From: Deltaproteobacteria bacterium Ga0077550
GTDB lineage: Bacteria; Myxococcota_A; Polyangia; Nannocystales; Nannocystaceae
Reading direction: 5' to 3'
Length of the DNA stretch: 35,201 bases
Assembly: GCA_001464385.1 (NCBI GenBank)
Contig: LNFB01000367.1
Coordinates: 1-35,201 of the forward strand
Shown: one piece after another, positions 1 to 8,956 of the stretch
Layout of the letters: each line of letters opens with the position of its first letter
Position numbering within the stretch: position 1 is the first letter of the stretch
Notes under the pieces: generated by a model
The model's input: only the letters and a program-made list of their open reading frames with translations
The model's database searches: none
Told to the model about the DNA's origin: nothing
Translations under genes and position numbers: made by a program

Positions 1-403
1 GCCGCGACTCGACGCCGCGCGGGCTCGCCGGAAGGTGCGCGACCATGCGGCGCAGGCTCTGATCGATCCGCTCGAGCAGCTCGACCGGATCGGCCGCGGG
101 CAGCGTCAGCGTGCGGCCGAACGGGACCCGGTGCGCGAGCAGGACCTCGCGCACCGCATCGATCTTGTCGCGATCGAACGCGCCGCCGCGGCACAGCACG
201 TACAGGCCACCGCCGCGCCAGCTCTCGATCACCGCTGCGAGGGCGCGGGGCTCGAGCTCGACCCCCTCGAGCAGCTCGACGACGTGGCCACGCTCGCGCA
301 GCGTCGTGACGATCGACGCCAGGCGATCGCCCTCGCCGTGGGCGCAGCCGAGCACGATGGGGGCGCCACCGGCGAGATCATTCGGCCGAGTTCGGTCGAC
401 CAT
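1..403 (-). CDS. Unrecognised protein, 3' end cut off by window edge
   Basis: The first 134 codons of a minus-strand gene run off the left edge. The N-terminus contains APIVLGCAHGEGDRLASIV, then GLYVLCRGGAFDRDKI and a stretch around HRVPFGRTLTLP. The alternation of hydrophobic strands and acidic or charged helices (VVELLEGVELEPR, IDAVREVLLAH) suggests a small alpha/beta, Rossmann- or receiver-like fold. There is no signal peptide or membrane segment, so it is probably cytosolic. The ATG at 403 is preceded by TGCTATCCT (416-424 region on the minus strand) rather than a Shine-Dalgarno sequence. It follows the kinase/pseudokinase pair on the same strand after a 139-nt gap, so a link to that signalling module is possible. 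From memory, similar proteins lie beside Ser/Thr kinases in myxobacteria, but I cannot assign a function. Confidence 0.75.
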   Translation of the reverse strand, partial: MVDRTRPNDLAGGAPIVLGCAHGEGDRLASIVTTLRERGHVVELLEGVELEPRALAAVIESWRGGGLYVLCRGGAFDRDKIDAVREVLLAHRVPFGRTLTLPAADPVELLERIDQSLRRMVAHLPASPRGVESR

Positions 404-542
404 GCAGCCTGGCCGAGCAGGATAGCACGGTGGCGCCCGGCGCCTCGGCTCGACCCCCGGGTGATTCTTCGTTCAGTGCGCGAGGGGGCTCGGTGCGCAC
501 GGGGTTCGGCGCGCGCGTGGGGACGTCAGCGCGCGCGGGGCG
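404..542. other. Intergenic region with GC-alternating inverted repeat
   Basis: This 139-nt gap follows the pseudokinase stop. It contains CGCGCGCG at 510-517 and again at 530-537, which could fold as an 8-bp hairpin with a 12-nt loop just after the stop codon on the minus strand. There is no U tract, so a terminator role is weak. No small gene is evident. Confidence 0.4.
419..424 (-). promoter_or_regulatory. Extended -10 element for the gene starting at 403
   Basis: On the minus strand the sequence reads TGCTATCCT: a TG dinucleotide, one base, then TATCCT, which fits TAnnnT. It lies 15 nt before the ATG. No convincing -35 hexamer is seen. It belongs to a family of similar elements in this window. 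Confidence 0.5.
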
Positions 543-2462
543 TTAGCGTGGCTCGGCCTGCAGCGCCGCGAGGGAGGCGGCGACGAGGCGGCGGTGCTCG
601 AGCTCGGCGTCGCGGACCCCGAGGCCGAGCGCGACGCTGCGCCGGAGCAGCCGCGCGGCATCGAGCAGGCGGTGCATCGCGCGGGCGCGGTCGTCCTCGA
701 GCCCGCGCAGGCGCACGAGGCCGGCGCGCAGGACGTCGGTGGCCGCGGCGGGCTCGCCCCGCGCCTCGCTGCGTGCGATCGCGCGGACGAGCTCGCCCTC
801 GTCGAGCCCGCGCAGCTGAGCATCGATGGCGGCGATCGCCGCGACCTCGCGCTCGACGAGGCCGACCAGCGCCTCGACCGGCTCCGTGACCAGATCGATC
901 TCGGCGCGCTCGCTCGCGTGCTCGACCCGGTGATCGACCAGGCGCTGCACCGCGAGCGCGAGCTCGCCGACCTGCTCGCGCACGTCGCTCGCGCTCGTGG
1001 GTCCGAGCAGCGCGCCCAGCCGCGCGACCCACGGATCCGAGGCGGGGAGCGCGGCGGTGGCGGGTCGCAGGCGCAGCAGGGGATCCACCTCGGGCCGAGT
1101 GCGCCGCCGCAGCGTCGCGACGATCGCCGTGGCGACGAGGCCGATCGCGAACACGATTCCCGCGGCCACCTTCGCGCCGACCAGCACGAGCCCCCCGGTC
1201 AGCAAGGCGGAGGCGAGGAACACCGCGGCCGCGGCGATGCGCGCGGGTCGTCGCCGTCGCCGTCGGTGCGGCACGATCTTGGTCTTGATCCCCGAGCGCG
1301 CCAGGTGGCTCGACAGCGCGGCCGCGGTGGCGGGCGCGAGGCCATCGAACAGCCGTAGCGGCAGGCGCAGCATCTGCTCGCGCTCGCGCTTGGAGTACAT
1401 GCGCTCGTCGCCGACGAGGATGTTGAGCGGCGGCACGACGCCGTCGGAGACGGCGGTCAAGGCGGTGCGCAGCGCGACCAGGAACGCGGCGTCCTCGGCG
1501 GCCTTGGTGAGCACCAGCGCCTGCGCGTCCTCGGCCACGCTCGGTGTCCGCTCGAACTGCACCACGGTCCTGCCGCACGCCGTGCAGAGCCGCTGCCCGA
1601 GGCGCATCGAGGCGCCGCACGCCTGGCACACTGCGCGGCGCAGCTCGGGCGCGGCGGCGGGGCGGCCCTCGAGCGCGTCGACGAGCGCGGCGGCGCCGTC
1701 GGGTCGCGCCGCCGGATCCTCGGCCAGGCACGCATCGACCAGCTGCTCGAGCTCGACCGGGACCTCGGGTCGCAGCGTCCGGACCCCCGGCGGCTGGCCC
1801 GGCGGTCGCAGCACCGCGCCGCGATCGCCCCACGGCGTGACGCCGGTGAGCGCGACATGGGCGATGACGCCGAGGCTGTAGACGTCGACGCGCCGATCGA
1901 CGCTCGTGCGGCGCAGGAGCTCGGGGGCGGTGTACGGCGAGTCCTCGACGAGCAGGCTCGCCGCGGTGCGGCTCGACAGCACGTCGGTGCGCGACAAGCC
2001 GATGTCGATCAACCACACCGCGTCGCCGTCGATCACGACGTTGCGCGGGCCGAGATCGCGGAGCACCGCGCCCGCGTCGTGCACCTGCGCGACCGCGGCG
2101 GCGATCCGCGACATCACACGCACCACCTCGTCGCACGGCGCCGGGGCGCGTTCGGCCAGCCACGCCTCGAGCGAGGTGCCGGCGGGCTGGGGCCGCAGGC
2201 GCCACGGCGGGGTGTCGTCCGTCGTCGCGTCGGGCCCGGTGCGCGACGGTCCGCAGTGGCACCGGACATCGAGGGCGGTCATCCGCGCGGTGTCGCCGAT
2301 CCAGCGCTCGCGGATCGACGGGTCGGCGGCGAGCTCGGGGGCGAGCTGCGCGAGGACGGCGGGCGTGCCGTCGACCACCACGTCCCACCGCAGCTCGCTG
2401 CCGCAGCGCCGCGCGCCGTCGACGACGACGATGTCGCCCGGGGTTCCGATCGGTCGGATCAT
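543..2462 (-). CDS. Membrane-linked Ser/Thr pseudokinase, paired with upstream kinase
   Basis: The product is 639 residues. Residues about 1-300 have the outline of a Hanks-type kinase domain, but key residues are missing. There is no glycine-rich loop, the beta3 Lys region reads AVLAQLAP with no Lys, the HRDLKPxN loop is LRDLGPRN (134-141; Asp136 kept, Lys138 replaced by Gly), and DFG is DIG (153-155). The APE segment (YTAPELL) and the DVYSLGVI helix are intact, so the fold is probably kept while catalysis is doubtful. After it come a four-Cys zinc ribbon (CQACG...CTACG), a conserved segment around LRLPLRLFDGL, two hydrophobic segments likely to span the membrane, and a long helical coiled-coil-like C-terminus. 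The order matches the kinase encoded upstream, so the two are paralogues. Its ATG overlaps the upstream TGA (ATGA), indicating translational coupling. A scaffold or allosteric partner role is inference. Confidence 0.85.
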   Translation of the reverse strand: MIRPIGTPGDIVVVDGARRCGSELRWDVVVDGTPAVLAQLAPELAADPSIRERWIGDTARMTALDVRCHCGPSRTGPDATTDDTPPWRLRPQPAGTSLEAWLAERAPAPCDEVVRVMSRIAAAVAQVHDAGAVLRDLGPRNVVIDGDAVWLIDIGLSRTDVLSSRTAASLLVEDSPYTAPELLRRTSVDRRVDVYSLGVIAHVALTGVTPWGDRGAVLRPPGQPPGVRTLRPEVPVELEQLVDACLAEDPAARPDGAAALVDALEGRPAAAPELRRAVCQACGASMRLGQRLCTACGRTVVQFERTPSVAEDAQALVLTKAAEDAAFLVALRTALTAVSDGVVPPLNILVGDERMYSKREREQMLRLPLRLFDGLAPATAAALSSHLARSGIKTKIVPHRRRRRRPARIAAAAVFLASALLTGGLVLVGAKVAAGIVFAIGLVATAIVATLRRRTRPEVDPLLRLRPATAALPASDPWVARLGALLGPTSASDVREQVGELALAVQRLVDHRVEHASERAEIDLVTEPVEALVGLVEREVAAIAAIDAQLRGLDEGELVRAIARSEARGEPAAATDVLRAGLVRLRGLEDDRARAMHRLLDAARLLRRSVALGLGVRDAELEHRRLVAASLAALQAEPR

Positions 2463-4312
2463 CGCTGGATCTCCTCGAGCGCCTCGACGTGGGCCGCCAG
2501 CGCCGCGAGCTCGTCGTCGGCGGCGCGGTCGTGGGCGCGGCTGCGCGCCGCGGCGAGTCGATCGCGGACCGCGTCGAGCTCGGCGAGCACGGCGTGCAGT
2601 CGCGCGGCCCACAGGTCGCGGGTCCGCAGCGTGTCGCGGGTCGCCGTCGTCTCGCCGCCCAGCGGCGATCCGAGCAGCGCGCGATCGAGGCGCTCGAGGC
2701 TGGCCGCGGCCACGGTCGCGGCGTCGATCGCCCGCGCGAGCTCGTCGGCTGGGCCGGCATCGGGGCCGAGCGCCGGGTCGACCGCGAGCTCGCAGGCGCG
2801 CTCGATCACCGCGCGTAGGGCATCCCGGTGCCGCTCGCTCACGATGCCCGGCAGCGCGAGGACGGTGCGGCCCAGCGCCGCGCGCACGGCGGGCGGCATC
2901 AGGTCGGGGGCGGCGCTGCGTCGGGTCACGCCGCGCGCCGAGAAGACGGTCGTGCCGATCACGAGCCCCACGGTCGCGAGCAGGGCGGCCACGAGGCCGG
3001 CGCTCGAGCTGAGGATGCCGGCGCTGCTCGTGAGCGCGACGATGCCGACGCGGGCGCTCAGCGTCGCGGCCTTCTTGCGCATCGGGGCCAGGGCCAGCGG
3101 GTGCCGATCGCTGGTGGTCGCATGCACGCCGAGCGCGGCGATCGCCTCGACGATCGCGTCGGCCTGCGCGCGCCCGAGCCCGCGCGCGAGCGTGAACGGC
3201 AGCCGGGGGATGCGGCCCGACAGCGCCTTGGTGGGCGCGAGCCCGAGATCCGGCTGCCCGGCGAGCCACCGACACAGCCGCTCACGGAGCTCGCCGTCGA
3301 TCTTGTCCCCGACATCGCCGGGCCCGACGACGACGACGGCGCAGTCACCCGCCTCGTGGCGCAACAGCGCCTGGCCGCACGACAGGCACGCGCCGACCCC
3401 GGGCACGATCGATCGCCCGCACACCGTGCAGCGCACGACGCCCTCGCTGCGGACGGCGAGCGCCATCGCGTCGCCGCGGGCGATCCGATCGAGCGCCGCG
3501 ATCACGGCGCTGGCGGCCTGCGGTCGCTGCCCGGGCGACTTGGCGAGCAGCCCGCGGATGAGCCCGTGCAGCGGCGGCGACAGGGCAGGGGGCAGCGGCG
3601 GCACGTCGTCGTCGCGGTGGGCGCGGAGCACCGCGTGGGCGGTGGCGCCGACGAACGGCGGTCGACCGGTCGCCATCTCGAACAGGATGCAGCCCAGCGC
3701 GTAGAGATCGGCGCGCGCGTCGACGGCGAGGGGATCGAGGCACTCCGGCGCCATGTAGTCGGGCGTGCCGAGCACGGTGAACGCGGCGCGCTCGGCCGCG
3801 CCCGCGTCGTCGCCCAGCGAGCTGCCGCGGGCCATGCCGAAGTCGGCGATCTTCGCGATCGGTCCGCCATCGCCTTCGGCGAGCAGGATGTTCGCCGGCT
3901 TGAGATCGCGGTGCACCACACCGCGACCGTGGGCGTGGGCGAGGCCGGCGGCGATCTGCCGCGCGAGCCCGAGGATCGCCGGCTCGTCGAGCGGCGCGTG
4001 TCGGGCGAGGTGCTGCGCGAGCGTGGGCCCGTCGACGAACTCCATCAGCAGGACGTCCTCGTCCCCGATGGACTCGATGCCGAGCACGCCGACGATGTTG
4101 GGGTGCGACAGGCCCGCGGCGACGCGCGCCTCCTGGACGAAGCGCGCGGACGCGGCCGCATCCGCGCGATGCGACGCGTGGAGGATCTTCCCTGCGAACG
4201 GCGTGCCGTCGGCTCGGGTCACGCGCACGACGCGGCCGACGGCGCCCTGCCCGAGCGAGTCCCCGATGCGCCAGGACGCCACGTCGCGACCATAGCCGAC
4301 CCCGGCGTCCAT
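2459..4312 (-). CDS. Hanks-type Ser/Thr protein kinase with zinc ribbon and membrane segments
   Basis: The product is 617 residues from the ATG at 4312. It has a complete PknB-like kinase domain at about 14-285: glycine loop GQGAVG (21-26), beta3 Lys42 (FAGKIL), HRDLKPAN (134-141, catalytic Asp136), DFG (157-159), YMAPE and the DLYALG helix. It should phosphorylate proteins on Ser/Thr using ATP. A four-Cys zinc ribbon (CTVCG...CLSCG) follows, then a segment containing IPRLPFTLARGLGRAQ, two hydrophobic membrane segments (around SSAGILSSSAGLVAALLA) and a helical, probably coiled-coil tail. An open frame continues upstream to 4498, but the kinase homology begins just after residue 14 and a divergent gene starts at 4407, so the 4312 start is preferred. 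No Shine-Dalgarno sequence is obvious. It overlaps the downstream pseudokinase by 4 nt. Confidence 0.9.
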   Translation of the reverse strand: MDAGVGYGRDVASWRIGDSLGQGAVGRVVRVTRADGTPFAGKILHASHRADAAASARFVQEARVAAGLSHPNIVGVLGIESIGDEDVLLMEFVDGPTLAQHLARHAPLDEPAILGLARQIAAGLAHAHGRGVVHRDLKPANILLAEGDGGPIAKIADFGMARGSSLGDDAGAAERAAFTVLGTPDYMAPECLDPLAVDARADLYALGCILFEMATGRPPFVGATAHAVLRAHRDDDVPPLPPALSPPLHGLIRGLLAKSPGQRPQAASAVIAALDRIARGDAMALAVRSEGVVRCTVCGRSIVPGVGACLSCGQALLRHEAGDCAVVVVGPGDVGDKIDGELRERLCRWLAGQPDLGLAPTKALSGRIPRLPFTLARGLGRAQADAIVEAIAALGVHATTSDRHPLALAPMRKKAATLSARVGIVALTSSAGILSSSAGLVAALLATVGLVIGTTVFSARGVTRRSAAPDLMPPAVRAALGRTVLALPGIVSERHRDALRAVIERACELAVDPALGPDAGPADELARAIDAATVAAASLERLDRALLGSPLGGETTATRDTLRTRDLWAARLHAVLAELDAVRDRLAAARSRAHDRAADDELAALAAHVEALEEIQR

Positions 4313-4363
4313 GGCGGCGGCCAACCGCGGCCCTGCGCGGGGGATTCCCGGCGAGCCGGGGCG

Positions 4364-4369
4364 TATGCT
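4364..4369 (+). promoter_or_regulatory. Possible -10 element for the alpha/beta hydrolase
   Basis: TATGCT fits TAnnnT and lies 37 nt before the ATG at 4407, in the 94-nt divergent gap between kinase and hydrolase. The leader would be about 30 nt and has no Shine-Dalgarno sequence. An in-frame ATG inside the element (4365) is an alternative start. Confidence 0.35.
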
Positions 4370-4406
4370 GTCGTCGAGCGCGCCACGTCGGGCGCGCTCG
4401 ACCCCG

Positions 4407-5369
4407 ATGCCGCTCCACCGCCTCCGCCGCCACGCCGGCGCCCTCGTCATCGACAACCTCTGGCGATCGCTCGCCGCCGCCGGCCGCCTCGCCCCCAACG
4501 CCAGGCCCGACCGCCACGGCGTCGAGCGCGTGCGCGACGTGGCGTACGTCGACGATGGTCGACGCGAGCACCTGCTCGACGTCTACCGCCCGCGCGATCG
4601 TCCGGCCGGCGCACGACTACCGGTGGTGCTCTACGTGCACGGCGGGGGCTTCCGCATCCTGTCGAAGGACTCGCATTGGATGATGGGGCTGGTGTTCGCG
4701 CGCGCGGGCTACGTCGTGTTCAACATCAGCTATCGCCTCGCGCCGCGCGATCCGTTCCCCGCGGGGCTGCAGGACGTGATGACCGCGTACGCGTGGGTGC
4801 TCGAGCACGCCCACGCCTGGGGCGGCGACGCGTCGCGGATCGTCCTGGCCGGCGAGTCGGCGGGCGCGAACCTCGTCACGGCTGCGACGATCGCCACGGT
4901 GCAGCGCCGCGACGAGCCGTGGGCCCGCGCGGCGTTCGAGCTCGGCGTGGTGCCACGGGCCGTGATGCCCGCGTGCGGCGTGCTGCAGGTCAGCGATCCG
5001 GGGCGCTACGGCCGTGCGCCGCGTCCGGTGTCGTGGTTCGTCCTCGATCGACTCACCGAGGTCGCGGACGCCTACCTCGCCCCGGGGCACGCCGGCGCCG
5101 CGAAGGGCGAGCTCGCCGATCCGCTCTGCGTGCTCGAGGGAGACGACGACTTCGATCGAGCGCTTCCGCCGTTCTTCGCGCCGGTCGGCACGCGCGATCC
5201 CGTGATCGCGGATCACCGTCGCCTCGCCGTCGCGCTCGCCCGTCGCGGCGTCGACCACGAGGTGCCCGAGTACGCGGGCGAGCCGCATGCCTTCCACGCG
5301 CTGATGTTCCGCGCCAACGCGCGCCGGTGCTGGCGCGACACGTTGAGGTTCCTCGCGGATCGGGTCTGA
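4407..5369 (+). CDS. Alpha/beta hydrolase, hormone-sensitive-lipase type esterase
   Basis: The product is 320 residues. It has the HSL/alpha/beta-hydrolase-3 signature: oxyanion-hole motif HGGGF (residues about 75-79), nucleophile motif GESAG with the catalytic Ser, an Asp in the segment VGTRDPVIADH, and a His in GEPHAFHAL near the C-terminus. Such enzymes hydrolyse short to medium carboxylic esters, and the natural substrate cannot be read from the sequence. There is no signal peptide, so it is probably cytosolic. The ATG at 4407 begins MPLHRLRRH. An in-frame ATG at 4365 would add 14 residues and overlaps the presumed -10 element. The gene is divergent from the kinase and lies 124 nt before sdhC, which probably has its own promoter. 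Confidence 0.85.
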   Translation: MPLHRLRRHAGALVIDNLWRSLAAAGRLAPNARPDRHGVERVRDVAYVDDGRREHLLDVYRPRDRPAGARLPVVLYVHGGGFRILSKDSHWMMGLVFARAGYVVFNISYRLAPRDPFPAGLQDVMTAYAWVLEHAHAWGGDASRIVLAGESAGANLVTAATIATVQRRDEPWARAAFELGVVPRAVMPACGVLQVSDPGRYGRAPRPVSWFVLDRLTEVADAYLAPGHAGAAKGELADPLCVLEGDDDFDRALPPFFAPVGTRDPVIADHRRLAVALARRGVDHEVPEYAGEPHAFHALMFRANARRCWRDTLRFLADRV

Positions 5370-5493
5370 CGGCGCCCTGCGGGGCCCGGGGCTGCGGTGT
5401 GCGGACGCACTCGCGCGCGGCCGGCTCGAGGGCGGCGCTGCGCCGTGCGGTCCGGTCGACGACACCCAGCGGGTGTGGTAAGTGCCCGTCGGG

Positions 5494-6249
5494 ATGAACG
5501 ACACTTCCGCCGCCGCGCCCGGGCGAGCGAAGCCCACCACCGGGGCCGGGGCTGTGCGGCCTCCGACGCCGGTCGGCCCGGTCGGGGGGCTGCGCAGCAC
5601 CATCGGTCTCAAGCTGTTGATGGCGGTCAGCGGCCTGGCGCTGGTCGGCTTCGCCATCGTCCACATGCTCGGGCACCTGCAGGTGTTCGCCGGGCGTGAC
5701 GCCTACAACGACTACGCGGTGATGCTGCAGGGCCTCGGCGCGCTCAAGTGGGCCGCGCGGCTCGGGCTGCTCGCCGCGGTCGGGCTGCACATCGCCTGCG
5801 GCGTCACCCTCGCCCGCCGCAACCGCGAGGCGCGCCCGCAGGGGTACACGCAGCGCCGCATGCAGCGCTCGACCAGCTACGGCCGGGCGATGCTGCTGAC
5901 GGGCATCACCTTCGTCGCGTTCCTGCTCTACCACCTCGCCCACTTCACGCTCGGCTGGGTGCACCCCGCGTACTTCTCCGCCGTCGATGCCCTCGGTCGT
6001 CCCGACGTCTACGGCAACTTCGTGCGCAGCTTCGGCAACCCTGCCATCGTCGCGGTCTACACCGTCGCGGTCGTCGCGGTCTCGCTGCACGCCACGCACG
6101 CGACCAGCAGCATGCTGCGCACGCTCGGCCTGTCGCAGCGCGGTGCCCGGAACCTGTGCGAGCGCGCCGGTGCGGTCGTCGGCGTCGCGCTGCTCGCCGG
6201 CTTCGCCTGCGTACCGCTGGCCTGCCTCTTCGGCCTGGTGACACCATGA
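5494..6249 (+). CDS. sdhC: Succinate dehydrogenase cytochrome b subunit (b558 family)
   Basis: The product is 251 residues. After a polar N-terminus it has five hydrophobic membrane segments, with His residues suited to bind two hemes (VHMLGHL, GLHIACG, LLYHLAHF, SLHATHATSS). This is the pattern of the single, fused membrane anchor of Bacillus/Wolinella-type succinate:quinone reductases, which carry diheme cytochrome b and no separate SdhD. It anchors SdhAB and passes electrons from succinate to the quinone pool, probably menaquinone. The ATG at 5494 was chosen; an in-frame GTG at 5482 is an alternative. TAAGTG, an imperfect -10 element, lies 9 nt upstream and no Shine-Dalgarno sequence is seen. 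The stop overlaps the sdhA start as ATGA. Confidence 0.93.
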   Translation: MNDTSAAAPGRAKPTTGAGAVRPPTPVGPVGGLRSTIGLKLLMAVSGLALVGFAIVHMLGHLQVFAGRDAYNDYAVMLQGLGALKWAARLGLLAAVGLHIACGVTLARRNREARPQGYTQRRMQRSTSYGRAMLLTGITFVAFLLYHLAHFTLGWVHPAYFSAVDALGRPDVYGNFVRSFGNPAIVAVYTVAVVAVSLHATHATSSMLRTLGLSQRGARNLCERAGAVVGVALLAGFACVPLACLFGLVTP

Positions 6250-8174
6250 AGCTCGATGCTCGGATTCCCCCGGGGCCGGTGACGGAGAAGTGGGATCGCG
6301 CCCGCTTCGAGCTCAAGCTGGTCAACCCCGCCAACAAGCGCCGCTATCGGATCGCCGTCGTCGGCACAGGCCTCGCCGGGGCCTCGGCCGCCGCGAGCCT
6401 CGCGGAGCTCGGCTACGACGTCGACTGCTTCTGCATCCAAGACAGCCCGCGTCGCGCCCACTCGATCGCCGCGCAGGGCGGCATCAACGCGGCGAAGAAC
6501 TACCAGAACGACGGCGACAGCGTCTGGCGGCTGTTCTACGACACGGTCAAGGGCGGGGACTTCCGCGCCCGCGAGGCCAACGTCTATCGCCTCGCGCAGG
6601 TGTCGGTCGACATCATCGACCACTGCGTCGCGCAGGGCGTGCCGTTCGCCCGCGAGTACGGCGGCGCGCTCGACAACCGCAGCTTCGGTGGCGCCCAGGT
6701 CTCGCGGACGTTCTACGCCCGCGGCCAGACCGGGCAGCAGCTCCTGCTCGGCGCCTACTCGGCGCTGATGCGCCAGGTCGACGCCGGCAAGGTCACGCTG
6801 TACCCCCGCCACGAGATGCTCGAGCTGGTCGTCGTCGACGGCCACGCCCGCGGGCTCATCACCCGCAACCTCACCACCGGCGCGATCGGCCGCTTCGCCG
6901 CCGACGCGGTGGTGCTGTGCACCGGCGGCTACGGCAACGTCTTTTATCTCTCGACCAACGCCAAGGCGTCGAACGTCACCGCGGCGTACCGCTGCTACAA
7001 GCGCGGCGCCGGCTTCGGCAACCCCTGCTTCACGCAGATCCACCCGACGTGCATCCCGCAGGGCGGGCAGTACCAGTCGAAGCTGACGTTGATGTCGGAG
7101 TCGCTGCGCAACGACGGCCGCGTCTGGGTGCCGCGCACCGCCGGCGGCGGCGGTCGATCGCCGAGCGACATCCCCGAGGCCGACCGCTACTACTACCTCG
7201 AGGAGCGCTACCCGAGCTTCGGCAACCTGGTGCCGCGCGACGTCGCGTCCCGGGCCGCGAAGAAGGTCTGCGACGACGGCCTCGGCGTCGGCCCCGAGGT
7301 CCTCGGCCACCGCAACGCCGTGTATCTCGACTTCGCCGCCGCGATCGGTCGCCTCGGCGAGTCGGTGATCAAGGAGCGCTACGGCAACCTCTTCGACATG
7401 TACGAGCGCATCACGGGCGAGAGCCCGTACAAGGTGCCGATGCGCATCTACCCGGCGGTCCACTACACGATGGGCGGGCTGTGGGTGGACTACAACCTCA
7501 TGAGCACGATCCCAGGGTTGCACGTGCTCGGCGAGGCGAACTTCTCCGATCACGGCGCCAACCGCCTCGGCGCCAGCGCGCTGATGCAGGGCCTCGCGGA
7601 CGGCTACTTCGTCATCCCGTACACGCTCGGCCACTTCCTCGCGACCGAGCACCGCGGCAAGGTCACGACCGACCACCCGGCGTTCGCGGAGACCGAGGCC
7701 CAGGCGCGGGCCCAGACGACGCGCCTGCTGGGCCTCAAGGGCAAGCGTCCGGTCGACGACCTGCACCGCGAGCTCGGCCGCATCATGTGGGATCACTGCG
7801 GCATGGCCCGCAACGCCGCGGGCCTCCAGCAGGCGATCGGCGAGATCGCCGAGCTGCGCGAGCGCTTCTGGCACGAGGCCTGCGTGCCGGGCTCCGCGGC
7901 CGAGCTCAACCCGTGGCTCGAGCACGCCGGCCGCGTCGTCGACTTCCTCGAGTTCGGCGAGCTGATGTGCCGCGACGCGCTCATCCGCGACGAGTCGTGC
8001 GGCGGCCACTTCCGCGAAGAGCACCAGACGCCCGAGGGCGAGGCCATCCGCGACGACGAGCGCTTCTGCCACGCCGCGGTCTGGGAGTACCAGGGCCCCG
8101 ACGCCGATCCGATCCGCCATACCGAGCCGCTGGCGTTCGAGAACGTCCATCTGGCGACGCGGAGCTACAAGTGA
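6246..8174 (+). CDS. sdhA: Succinate dehydrogenase flavoprotein subunit
   Basis: The product is 642 residues, a normal length for the B. subtilis-type SdhA/FrdA family. Residues about 35-60 form the FAD-binding Rossmann motif (VVGTGLAGASAA). HSIAAQGGINAAKNY carries the His that binds FAD covalently in this family. The active site includes the segment HYTMGGLWVD, and GEANFSDHGANRLGASAL is the conserved FAD/substrate segment. It oxidises succinate to fumarate in the TCA cycle on the cytoplasmic face of the membrane, passing electrons to SdhB. It starts within the sdhC stop (ATGA overlap) and sdhB follows after 13 nt, so sdhCAB is one operon. Confidence 0.97.
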   Translation: MKLDARIPPGPVTEKWDRARFELKLVNPANKRRYRIAVVGTGLAGASAAASLAELGYDVDCFCIQDSPRRAHSIAAQGGINAAKNYQNDGDSVWRLFYDTVKGGDFRAREANVYRLAQVSVDIIDHCVAQGVPFAREYGGALDNRSFGGAQVSRTFYARGQTGQQLLLGAYSALMRQVDAGKVTLYPRHEMLELVVVDGHARGLITRNLTTGAIGRFAADAVVLCTGGYGNVFYLSTNAKASNVTAAYRCYKRGAGFGNPCFTQIHPTCIPQGGQYQSKLTLMSESLRNDGRVWVPRTAGGGGRSPSDIPEADRYYYLEERYPSFGNLVPRDVASRAAKKVCDDGLGVGPEVLGHRNAVYLDFAAAIGRLGESVIKERYGNLFDMYERITGESPYKVPMRIYPAVHYTMGGLWVDYNLMSTIPGLHVLGEANFSDHGANRLGASALMQGLADGYFVIPYTLGHFLATEHRGKVTTDHPAFAETEAQARAQTTRLLGLKGKRPVDDLHRELGRIMWDHCGMARNAAGLQQAIGEIAELRERFWHEACVPGSAAELNPWLEHAGRVVDFLEFGELMCRDALIRDESCGGHFREEHQTPEGEAIRDDERFCHAAVWEYQGPDADPIRHTEPLAFENVHLATRSYK

Positions 8175-8187
8175 GGAGGATGCCGCC

Positions 8188-8931
8188 GTGCGCGTGAAGC
8201 TCAGGATCTGGCGACAGAGTGGCCCGAACGACGGCAGCGCGGGCCTGCGAGACTACGCCGTCGAGACCGACGAGCACATGTCGCTGCTCGAGACGCTCGA
8301 CGTGCTCAACGCCGAGCTCATCCGCAAGGGCGAGGCGCCGGTGGCCTTCGACCACGACTGCCGCGAGGGCATCTGTGGCGCGTGCTCGCTCGTGATCGAC
8401 GGGGTCCCCCATGGCCCGCGCGGCGCGACGACGACGTGCCAGATCCACATGCGCGAGTTCAAGGACGGCGCCTCGATCACCCTCGAGCCGTGGCGTGCCC
8501 GCGCCTTCCCGGTGATCAAGGACCTCGTCGTCGATCGCTCGGCGTTCGACCGCATCATCTCCGCCGGCGGCTATGTCTCGGTGCGGACCGGCGCGGCGCC
8601 CGACGCCAACGCCATCCCGATCGGCAAGCGGACAGCCGAGCGCGCGTTCGACTTCGCCGCGTGCATCGGCTGCGGGGCGTGCGTGGCCGCGTGCCCGAAC
8701 GCGAGCGCCATGCTCTTCGTCGGGGCCAAGGTCGCCCAGCTCGCGCTGCTGCCCCAGGGCCAGGTCGAGCGCGCCTCCCGGGCCGAGCGCATGGTCGCGC
8801 AGATGGACGCCGAGGGCTTCGGGGGCTGCTCCAACCACGGCGAGTGCGAGGCGGTGTGTCCCAAGGAGATCAGCCTCGACGGCATCGCGATGCTGAACGT
8901 CGAGACGATCCGCGCGACCCTCGGGGCCTGA
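8188..8931 (+). CDS. sdhB: Succinate dehydrogenase iron-sulfur subunit
   Basis: The product is 247 residues. The N-terminal ferredoxin domain has the [2Fe-2S] ligands in CREGICGAC with a later Cys in TTTC. The C-terminal domain has CIGCGACVAACP and CSNHGECEAVCP, supplying ligands for the [4Fe-4S] and [3Fe-4S] clusters. It carries electrons from SdhA flavin to SdhC heme/quinone. The start is GTG at 8188, preceded by the strong Shine-Dalgarno sequence GAGGAGG at 8173-8179, which overlaps the sdhA stop. A second GTG at 8194 is possible. It is the last gene of sdhCAB and converges on terC with a 25-nt gap. Confidence 0.96.
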   Translation: MRVKLRIWRQSGPNDGSAGLRDYAVETDEHMSLLETLDVLNAELIRKGEAPVAFDHDCREGICGACSLVIDGVPHGPRGATTTCQIHMREFKDGASITLEPWRARAFPVIKDLVVDRSAFDRIISAGGYVSVRTGAAPDANAIPIGKRTAERAFDFAACIGCGACVAACPNASAMLFVGAKVAQLALLPQGQVERASRAERMVAQMDAEGFGGCSNHGECEAVCPKEISLDGIAMLNVETIRATLGA

Positions 8932-8944
8932 GCGCCTCGCGCTC
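8930..8944. terminator. Weak hairpin between sdhB and terC
   Basis: GAGCGC and GCGCTC flank a 3-nt loop and overlap the sdhB stop, between two convergent genes. With a 6-bp stem and no U tract it is only a possible bidirectional terminator. Confidence 0.25.
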
Positions 8945-8956
8945 GCGCGGGCTGCA

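Noticed and set aside
1857..5497. Very long plus-strand open frames antisense to the kinase genes
   Set aside because: Arg/Ala/Gly-rich translations without recognisable domains. They are expected from GC-rich codon bias opposite real genes with kinase motifs.
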